Source: Petunia secreta (taxonomy: Eukaryota; Streptophyta; Magnoliopsida; Solanales; Solanaceae). Taken from it: 64,000 nucleotides of DNA. Where the stretch lies: positions 62,001 to 126,000 of the forward strand of contig JARKIP010000564.1 of NCBI GenBank assembly GCA_029990175.1, read 5' to 3'. The notes under the pieces were generated by a model. The model was not told the origin of the DNA, did not search any database, and saw only the letters and a program-made list of their open reading frames with translations. Positions within the stretch are counted from its first letter, which is position 1; the number at the start of each line of letters is the position of its first letter. Below, one piece after another: positions 56,051 to 64,000 of this stretch. The position numbers and the translations under genes are program-made.

Positions 56051-56599
56051 GTTTTAGTATTTTTTTATGTTTTTTCAGTTAATGTGGGGATGTTTGTTTG
56101 TGTTTTTATTTCATCTGTGTTTTTAAGTTTTTGAGCAGCTGATCAATTATGAACAATGTTTTTTCGTATTATGAACTGTGTTTCTAAGTACTCTGTTTTT
56201 ATTATTTAAGTAAGATCAAAATGTTTGTTGGTCAATAAGTAAAATAACTTGAAAATAGATAAATCGAGACAACTATTTTGCACAGAAACAAATGAAAAGT
56301 GTATTTTTTATATAATAATCCTCGTTAAAGAATACAGAGGAAGTAAAATTTAAAACAAAAAGTTCTCTATAAGTGAATAGTCCATTTTGACTTCAGATTT
56401 GTTCCGACTGGATGAAAATAGAGAAGAATGGTCTTCTATCTATCTAGTGACGACAGGATTCCTAACTGAAAAATAAAAAAATAAAAAAAGAAAAATTTTA
56501 ACATAGCAGCTTTGGGTGTTGAATTGCACTAAAATAGAATTAAAAAATAAAATGCAAATAGAGAGACATACCTATTGTTTTTATTGGAGTTATGTTTCT

Positions 56600-59317
56600 T
56601 TGAATATGGTTGAAGTACTGGAGTGTGTCTGCAGGATATCCTGTTGTGTCCACGCTTTCTACATATCCCACATTGTTTCCCCTTTTGTCTTACATATTCT
56701 GCAGTCGAGACAAATCTTCTCCTGCCTTCTACCCGCCTTAACTTTAAAATCTTGGGGTTTTGTTATCTCTTCTTTAATGCTATCAGGTACAACCCATGAT
56801 TCTTCATGTCCAACAGTGTTGATTTCCGCTTCATACTGTTTTAACTATGTTTCTCTTTTATACCATATAGAGCAATAATCGGACTTGTTTAGGTGCACTC
56901 TATCTATGGCAGCAAGTTCATGTTCACAAGGCATTTCATCAATCTGGAACTTGAGGCATTGACATTCTTTCTTCTTCAAACAAACAATGAATTCTCTCCC
57001 TTCATCTGTTACCTTAAAGCTTTGATCCGTAGTCCGGTCAACCTGTAAAAATGTAATGAATAAGACTACTTGACTAGTTTTTATTTATTAAAAAGAAAAA
57101 TAAATAAATACCTAGCACAACAGATATAATGCTGCAATTTACTGGATCCCCCGCTTTTGCATACCATGTAGTCCCAGCACAAAACCTGGGACTTCATGAA
57201 TTATCATAGACATAACACAAATCACATCCAATAATAACTGTATTAGTTGATATACTCACATTCATTCTGTATGCTTTTTTAGTTTTTTTTTTCAATTCAT
57301 CATCTGTCCATTTTGATGTTGCAAAGAAAATATCCTGCACACTCTTCCGTCTCTCATAAAACCAGGTCTGTAGCTTGTTCATTATGTTGTCCAGCATTGA
57401 CAGTATTGATTTTTCCCGAGCATGTAACAGAGCATTATTCATGGATTCCACAATATTTGATGTCATCATGTCATATCTTCGATTTCGGCAGCAAGCTCTA
57501 GTCCATCTCTCTGGTGGTTCTTCCATGAGGTAATCATAGGTTGCCCTATCCGTTTCTTTCATTTGATTCATGTCTGTTTGAAACTCTGCAATCGTGTAGA
57601 TACGACATGCACTATTGAATATACTTATCACTGCAGGACTCACATTCCTTTTGGTAAGGTTCTTTTCCAGATGATATACACAGATCCCACGTGCACATTC
57701 AGGATATACATTTGTAATCCCATTTAGAATTGCAGAATTATGATCTGAAAGGAACAGTAAATTCTCACGGCAACCAAATGCAATGCACAACTGCCTAAAG
57801 AACCAATTATATGCCAAATTATTTTCTGAGTCCAAAACTCCAAAGGCAAGTGGGAAGATTTGGTTATTTGCATCTTTCGTCACTGCAACCAATAGTGTGC
57901 CTGAATATCTCCCCTTGAGGAATGTTCCATCGACAACTATCACAGGTCTACAATTTTCAGCCTTTAATAGATGCCGCACAAGCAAAAAACATATATTTGA
58001 ACCTGGATAATAGAATTGTCGTGTGTATTAGTAAAATGCATGATAAAATTTTTGAGTCTCAGGTTTTAGTACTGGAACCTTACTTATACATAATTACGAC
58101 GTCATAGTATTTTGTGATGGGACTCCAACAAATAATAATGCAGTCTCAGGCTTTTTTAATGGGGATTACTGGAATTCTACACAAAAATATATATGTACAC
58201 ATTTTTTTTTTACTTGTTCTCACCATCGCTTTCAAGAGCAACGTGTGAGCCTGGATTGATGTCTCTTAGCACATATAAATATTCTTGTAACTTCTGAAAG
58301 TTCTCCTCAGGCGTCCCTCTAATTAAAGACTCTCCTTCTTTTATAGCACGCCATGCCTTATTATAAGAGATTTCAACTCCCATTTTCCTTCTAATCTCTG
58401 CAACAACAAAATTAGGCTTAACAGGATAATTATCGTCTATCAGATTCTCAACTATCTCATCTCGAACAATCTTTGACGTAGTATGTTTTTGGTCTCTTTT
58501 TCTATCATCCACTGAGCAAGTGTGATTCTTCTCAAACTTCAGTATTTTGAACAGTGTGGACTGTTTAATTCTGGAAGATCGAACAGTCCACTCACATTTT
58601 TCATTCATGCACGCCAGTGAATATCTCGTTGTGCTTGATCTCACAACCTTGAATTCAAAATGGTGTGTAATTGCAGTTGTCTGGAAACATTTAGTGACAC
58701 ACTATTTGTTTAAAAAAATTGATCTAACCTTGATGTCGTCCAAATCTGCATTTTCTTTTAGTATTGGACGAGGAGATTCTCTTATTTTCTTCCTTGAATA
58801 CCTCATTCTCTTTTTTGCAGCACTTGATGTCTCAGGAAGTTGAAGATTTACAAGCTGCTGTTATGTGTTTTCAGCATGCATTAACTGTTGATCTACTGCT
58901 ACAGCTTCAACAGACGGAGGTGTTAAAACTATTACTTCAAAAGCATCATCGTTGTCTATCTGCATTATCATTTGCCCTTCAGCGTAATCAACTCTCAAAC
59001 TGTGGAGATCGTTGTGTAATGTCAATTATGAAATGTCTACTGCTATACTAGGAATTGTTCTTCATCAAATGTAAACAGCTGATTAAATCATCGATATTTT
59101 TTATAGAGACCCCTTTGCTTGTTCCAAGATCCATATCAAACCATATGAATGTGTCAAAATGTTCTTCATCTAAATCTATCTTTTTCTAAAGGTTTTTTCT
59201 GAAATCTTCAAATGTATATGTTTCAGTATGTAGAAATATTTTTGTCTCATGATCAATGTACTTATAATATGGTGTCCATTCCCCATTGAATGCAAGAACA
59301 ATACACTGTTTAGCCAT
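56600..59317 (-). pseudogene. MURA-like Mutator transposase, multi-exon, lesioned
   Basis: Minus strand from ATG 59,317 (MAKQCIVLAFNGEW, an N-terminal domain of the kind seen in plant MULEs; two stops follow). A basic linker (KKRMRYSRKKIRESPRP) precedes the MuDR DNA-binding region at 58,660-58,210 (RYSLACMNEKCEWTVRSSRI, FEKNHTCSVDDR, NKAWRAIKEG). An intron lies at ~58,227-58,006. After FKYMFFACAASIKG and a one-base frameshift (~57,963) comes the MULE domain: CRPVIVVDGTFLKGRYSGTL (Asp), LLFLSDHNSAILNGI (Asp), MTSNIVESMNNALLHARE (candidate Glu). A SWIM finger (CQCLKFQIDEMPCEHEL) lies at ~56,965-56,920 and a CCHC knuckle (CGICRKRGHNRISC) at ~56,672-56,620. The protein would excise and insert the element; this copy is broken by stops and frameshifts. 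Confidence 0.9.
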
Positions 59318-59469
59318 TACCAGCAGTTATAAACATAGTAAAAACACTAAACTAAGTGACAAAGAAAACCACATGGTAAAATACTGTAATTGCAGCTTAA
59401 TAATGAAAGCTTAAGAACTGCTAACCTATAAGCTAAATATACATATCCATAGTATAATGGATAATTATA

Positions 59470-60580
59470 CAGGGGAGATGGATTTTTGAAGTGCAGCTCT
59501 ATATGCTAAAATATAGCATAGCTACAGGATATTGTAATGGGACTTTTCTTCAACATAACACTAAACCCCAACATTTTGTGCTGGACAATAGGGTTTTTTT
59601 TTTTTTTTGAAGTGCAGCTTTATATACTAAAATATAGCATAGCTACAGAATATTATAATGGGGCTTTGCTTCAACGTAACACTAAGCCCCAGCATTTAGT
59701 GCTGGACAACAGGGGGGATTTTTTGAAGTGCAGCTTTATATCATAAAACATAATCATAGCTACAGGATATTGTAACGGGGCTTTTCTTCAACGTAATACT
59801 AAACCCCAGCATTTTGTGCTAGACAACAGGGGTTTATTTTGAAATGCAACTCTATATGCTAAAATATAGCATAGCTACAAGATATTATAATGTGGGTTTG
59901 CTTTAACGTAACACTAAGCCCCAGCATTTAGTGCTGGACAACAGGATTTTTTTGAAGTGCAGCTCTATATGCTATAGCTAAAGGATATTATATTGGGACT
60001 TTGCTTCAACGTAACACTAAGCCCCAACATTTAGTGCTGGACAACAGGATTTTTTTGAAGTGCAGCTCTATATACTAAAATATAGCATGGCTACAGGATA
60101 TTGTAATGTGGCTTTGCTTTAACGTAATACTAAGCCCCAACATTTAGTGCTGGACGACAGGATTTTTTTGAAGTGCAGCTCTATATGCTGTAGCTACAGG
60201 ATCTTATAATGGGACTTTGCTTCAACGTAACACTAAGCCCCAGCATTTAGTGCTGGACAACAGGATTTGTTTGAAGTGCAGCTCTATATGCTAAAATATA
60301 GCATAGATACAGGATATTGTAATGAGACTTTGCTTCAATTTAACAGTAATCGCCCAGCATTTAATGCTGGACAACAGGGGTGTTTTTTTGAAGTGCAACT
60401 TTGTATCCTAAAATATACTATAGCTACAGGATATTATAATGGGACATTGCTTCAACGTAACACTAAGCCCCGGCATTTAGTGCTGGACAACAGGATTTTT
60501 TTAAGTGCATCGAATATAGCATAGCTACAGTATATTGTAATGGGACTTGCTTCAACTTAACACTAATCACCAGCATACAC
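59470..60580. repeat. Subterminal tandem array, ~10 units of ~105-120 bp with CCAGCA-TTTAG-TGCTGG hairpin
   Basis: Units start near 59,521, 59,641, 59,757, 59,873, 59,977, 60,091, 60,195, 60,307, 60,423 and 60,526. Each has GCTACAGGATATT(G/A)TAATG, ACTTTGCTTCAACGTAAC, CCAGCATTTAGTGCTGG and GAAGTGCAGCTCTATATGCT. The perfect 6-bp arms CCAGCA/TGCTGG with a 5-base loop are conserved in most units. The array lies upstream of the transposase and next to the right terminus. Confidence 0.93.
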
Positions 60581-61080
60581 TTTTGAACTTAATGCAGATT
60601 GATATTAATTATATATAACAGTAAAATCGCATTTCACAAAAACAAATTTTTTTACAGTACAAATGAGATCATAATCATGAATTTTTATTTCAAATCATTG
60701 TTTTGCAGTCCCAAAAACAAATATATTTCAGCAAAATAACTGAAATTCAGCACAGAAAAATCGCAGAAACTGAGAAAACGCAGCTCAAATTACCTTTTAC
60801 GGTTTGAATTTGAAACTTCCGGAGATCTGGAGAGAGAATGTGTGCTTTGCTCTGTTTTTTTCTCACGTGATTTGTATTTATTGTTGAGCTATAGGTTTTT
60901 AAGGATAGTTCAGTAAATTCAATGTATGAGGTGTTTTTAGCGGCAGTAGCCTGTATGTACGTGAGTCATTATTGGCTATTTCTCAATGAATTTTGAAACT
61001 GTGGATGGAACTCATTTAACGTATCCAAAATTGGCTAGTCATCAAATTTACACAAAACCTTATTAACTTTTAGACTCAAT

Positions 61081-61480
61081 GACGTTAAACAACCAACGAA
61101 TAATTCTTTACACAAGTTTTAATTCCTAGAACAGAATACTTCATTGGCCAATTATTAATTGAGTAGTAACACCTTTGGATAACTATTTTAAGTAGATACT
61201 AAACCCTAAGGAATACATAGGGATTAACATTCTGCCAACATATGATAACTATGAGTGGAAGAGCATGATCCAATTAAAAAGATAATCTTTGTCTACATCA
61301 GGCACATGTCAAAGCAAAGTTCTTATTGTCATCTAAATATGAGCAAACAATGAACAATTATATGAATCTCAATTCTTTAATGTTCAGATGAGATAAAATA
61401 TACATTCGCATAGTTTTAGTTCCGACTTCAAGTTTCTGATGTGGCAATTTTTGTTAAACTTCAACAAAGATTATTGGTTC
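61081..61480. other. Short unique-looking DNA
   Basis: AT-rich sequence between the MULE end and the copia-family LTR fragment. No coding frame, repeat or RNA gene is visible. Confidence 0.5.
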
Positions 61481-61485
61481 AATAC

Positions 61486-61825
61486 ATGTACTAAACTCAG
61501 GATCTTGAACACAATAATCTTACACAGATAAGTCGACATACCTGTAGCGGAAGCCATTAGCAGAAGTATTGATAAACAGGTTGTCTACCTCCTTGCCCTA
61601 GCCTTACGTTACTAAAAACCGTAAGAAATGGAAGTTGATGAATATGCAGTAATATTGAAGTGGTAACCATAATGGGTGGAGGGAGGATCTATTTATATGA
61701 ATTTTGCTTTTAATATGGTACGTCCATCAAGTAACAAGTGAACAGACAAGATTTATTTATTATTAAATATTAAATATCATGGGCTTAACCTTATTGGTCC
61801 ACACAAATTAATAGAAAACCTAACA
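61486..61825 (-). repeat. Solo or partial LTR of the copia family at 22.9 kb
   Basis: About 340 bp nearly collinear with 22,885-23,224: ACTCAGGATCTTGAACACAA, ATGCAGTAATATTGAAGTGG, CATGGGCTTAACCTTATTGG and the same end CTAACA. No copia coding sequence adjoins it. Flanking 5-mers do not match as a target duplication, so a full solo LTR is not proven. Confidence 0.8.
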
Positions 61826-61997
61826 TCATCATAACAAAACATCTTGCAATAAAATTTTAAAAAATAGAAGAACAATAATTAGTGCCTTTGACCACAAATT
61901 CTTCTAAGTTTGTTAAACTATGATGTTTTGTTTTGATTAGTGACAGAAAACCTCTGCGACGAGATGGACAATTTGAATCCCTCTCATCTCAATATTA

Positions 61998-62575
61998 GGC
62001 TAAACTGCAAGTTGATACGCTCCTCGACGCACGAGCCTAAACTGCAAGTTGACATGCTCCTCGACGCACGAGCCTAAACTGCAAGTTGAAATGCTCCTCG
62101 ACGCACGAGCCTAAACTGCAAGTTGAAATGCTCCTCAACGCACGAGCCAAAACTGCAAGTTGAAACGCTCCTCGACGCACGACCCTAAACTGCAAGTTGA
62201 AATGCTCCTCGATGCACGAGCCTAAACTGCAAGATGAAATGCTCCTCGATGCACGAGCCTAAACTGCAAGTTGAAACGCTCCTCGACGCACGAGCCTAAA
62301 CTGCAAGTTGACAGGATCCTCGACGCACGAGCCTAAACTGCAAGTTGAACGCTCCTCGACGCACGAGCCTAAACTGCAAGTTGACACGCTCCTCAACGCA
62401 CGAGCCTAAACTGCAAGTTGACAAGCTCCTCGACGCACGAGCCTAAACTGCAAGTTGAAACGCTCCTCGACGCACGAGCCTAAACTGCAAGTTGACACGC
62501 TCCTAGAAGCACGAGCCTAAACTGCAAATCGCCACGCTCCTCTGATGCACGAGCATAAACTGCATAAAACTCCTG
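61998..62575. repeat. 37-bp tandem repeat, about 15 units
   Basis: Unit GAGCCTAAACTGCAAGTTGA, AATGCTCCTCGACGCAC. Variation is concentrated in the (A/C)A(A/T/C)G positions after GTTGA and in GACGCAC. The last two units are diverged. The units are contiguous with no spacers. Confidence 0.97.
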
Positions 62576-63087
62576 GCCCGCAATAGTTTAAATTGTGCAC
62601 GACCTTAAAACAAAAACAAAAAATGTTCGCTAGGTTGAAAACCTCGAAAGAGGCGGCGTAGGCATAAGTTAGGACAAGAAAAAAAAACACACACTTCTTT
62701 TATTATGAACTACGTAATGACTTGATCCTCTTCACTGAGGTACGTAGGCAGCTTAGAGCTCAAATTCTAAGTTCAGTCGCCCAAAAAGAAGAAAAGTTCT
62801 TTTCCTTGTCAAGTTTCACATTGTTATTTATAGATCAAGTTTAAATTGTTAAAGCTTGCAACCTGGAGAGAAAACGTGATTACCTGCCAGGGTGTTTCAA
62901 ATTCTGGGTATTACTATTCTAGGAAAGTTTAGAGAGACTCGGCTCAAGATATTAGATTTGTGGAGGGAGGATATCTCTTCTGCACTCTCGTATACTTCAA
63001 GCATGACAAGTGAGAGATGACCCTCGGGATTCAAACAGTGATGGTTTGATATGGGCAACCCTCTAAAGAAAAATGGTGGCTGTCCTT
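62576..63087. other. Non-coding spacer, LTR-like
   Basis: Contains ACTACGTAATGACTTGATCC followed by TACGTAGGCAGC, a phrase I associate with LTRs of Ogre/Tat-type gypsy elements in Solanaceae. This suggests that the right edge of the window lies inside such an LTR or its leader. No gene is seen. Confidence 0.4.
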
Positions 63088-63283
63088 CACGCTACCAAGT
63101 CTTCATCTTGGAGTCTTCGAATTCGTCAAGTCTTCAAGTGTGAGCCTTCAAATTCGCAAAACTCTTCAGGCTACCAAGTCTTCATCTTGGAGTCTTCGAA
63201 TTCGTCAAGTCTTCAAGTGTGAGCCTTCAAATTCGCAAAAGTCTTCAGGCTACCAAGTCTTCATCTTGGAGTCTTCGTCTTGA
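63088..63283. repeat. 79-bp tandem repeat, ~2.5 units
   Basis: Unit starts GCTACCAAGTCTTCATCTTG and contains GTCTTCGAATTCGTCAAGTC and GAGCCTTCAAATTCGC. The third unit breaks off after GGAGTCTTCG. Confidence 0.95.
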
Positions 63284-63454
63284 TCTCTAGAACTTGTAGA
63301 GAAATACTTGAGTGCTTGCAGCTTTTGTAGAAATCTCTTGCTTTGATCCACGAGCTCTTTCTTGCTTCTTGTTATGGATTCTTGCTTCTGATTTCTTTTT
63401 TTCCTTCTTTGCTCTTCTTTTTCTTTTATGTAGGTCAAAAGATGATTCTAAAGA

Positions 63455-63865
63455 AGTCAACCCTTACTTTAACGAGGACAACCCATTGAAGACTTATTTA
63501 GGAGCGATACTCATGGGAACGTCAAGTTTAAGGTGATTGGGGTGGCAACGCACTCCCACTTTAACGATGAAAATCCCATGGAAGACTTATTTGGAGCGAT
63601 ACTCGTGGGAAAGTCAAGTTTAAGGTGATTGGAGTGGTAACGCACTCCTACTTTAACGACGACAATCCCATGGAAGACTTATTTGGAGCGATACTAATGG
63701 GAAAGTCAATTTTAAGGTGATTGGGGTGGCAACGCACTCCCACTTTAACGACGACAATCCTATGGAAGACTTATTTGGAGCGATACTCATGGGAAAGTCA
63801 AGTTTAAGGTGATTGGGGTGGCAACACACTCCCACTTTAACGACGAAAATCCCATGGAAGAAGCC
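63455..63865. repeat. 92-bp tandem repeat, ~4.5 units
   Basis: Unit CACTTTAACGACGACAATCC, then CATGGAAGACTTATTTGGAG, CGATACTCATGGGAAAGTCA and AGGTGATTGGGGTGGCAACG. The fifth unit diverges after CATGGAAGA. Frames across it are coincidental. Confidence 0.96.
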
Positions 63866-64000
63866 ACTTGGAAGAGCAACTTGAAGACTGGCGAATATGA
63901 AAACCCCACCCCAAGACTCGATAAACTCGAAGGCTCTTTAAATTAAGTACTTCAACTTTGAAGACCTTTCGTACCTGAATGACATCGACTTGAAGATCGA

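Larger units (their letters stand above)
41275..61080. mobile_element. ~20 kb MULE carrying DUF1985/ULP1, B3-like and coiled-coil genes plus a transposase
   Basis: The ends are imperfect inverted repeats. Left AGCCACTTTGG, then TTTTCAAAAATTC, GAGAA, TAGCCA. Right (reverse complement) AGCCAATTTTGG, then TTTCAAAATTC, GAGAA, TAGCCA. Weaker similarity outward reaches GAGTC(T)AAAA on both sides, about 100 bp in all. No exact 9-bp target duplication was found, so the termini are approximate. Inside are a plus-strand DUF1985-ULP1 gene, six small plus-strand genes and a minus-strand transposase. Non-coding spaces are packed with CCCAG...CTGGG palindromes. Most genes have lesions, so this copy is probably inactive or dependent on others. 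Confidence 0.8.

Noticed and set aside
41300..61045. Exact 9-bp target-site duplication for the large MULE
   Set aside because: Flanks contain only loosely similar AAATTT(T/A) strings; no convincing duplication, so not reported as a feature.
61998..62575. CRISPR-like regular repeats
   Set aside because: 37-bp units are directly contiguous with no spacers, and the context is a plant genome.

Overview
The window looks like a repeat-dense, gene-poor stretch of a flowering-plant nuclear genome. It is AT-rich and made almost entirely of transposable elements in various states of decay. The retroelement families and the Mutator-like elements (MULEs) with DUF1985/ULP1 genes are typical of dicots, and several LTR and leader motifs recall Solanaceae. 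The family assignment is an inference, not proven. I find no intact ordinary host gene; one short ORF at 28,885-29,076 is a doubtful exon candidate.

Layout. (1) 1-1,425: right end of a MULE carrying a DUF1985 gene on the minus strand, cut by the window edge, with AC-rich tandem repeats. (2) About 1,430-21,190: a non-coding element made of hundreds of bases of GTATAC-type short palindromes alternating with ~172-bp tandem repeats. It is split by an LTR retrotransposon at 4,647-20,391 (TSD atttg), whose own 5' LTR is split by a Tat-lineage Ty3/gypsy element at 5,194-16,708 on the minus strand (TSD gcagt). The Tat element has gag, PR, RT-RNaseH, a second archaeal-type RNase H, INT, a multi-exon antisense ORF with its own TATA box, a tRNA-like sequence, and a rearranged pararetrovirus scrap. 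(3) 22,880-27,684: a decayed Ty1/copia element, minus strand. (4) 29,307-38,517: a gypsy-type element with very long (~2.55 kb) LTRs, TSD cttct, initiator-tRNA-Met PBS and a degraded interior. (5) 38,523-41,270: unassigned, LTR-like DNA. (6) About 41,275-61,080: a ~20 kb MULE with imperfect inverted ends. (7) 61,480-64,000: an LTR fragment of the copia family and three successive tandem arrays (37, 79 and 92 bp).

The most interesting object is the ~20 kb MULE. Beside a minus-strand MURA-like transposase (MuDR DNA-binding region, MULE domain, SWIM finger, zinc knuckle) it carries a multi-exon DUF1985 + ULP1 (C48 protease) gene and, on the plus strand, a cassette of small genes: three related B3-like DNA-binding-domain genes and three small coiled-coil genes. 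The non-coding spaces between them are filled with repeats built around a palindrome of the form CCCAG-(A/T-rich)-CTGGG. By analogy with Arabidopsis VANDAL MULEs, whose VANC proteins counter silencing through short motifs in the element's own non-coding DNA, I propose that the palindromes are cis sites for an element-encoded protein, with the B3-like proteins as candidates. This is a hypothesis.

Most coding regions contain stops or frameshifts. Those with no visible lesion are the 95-codon two-exon B3-like gene at 50,051-50,427, the coiled-coil ORFs at 53,310-53,645 and 54,195-54,560, and the C48 protease exon.
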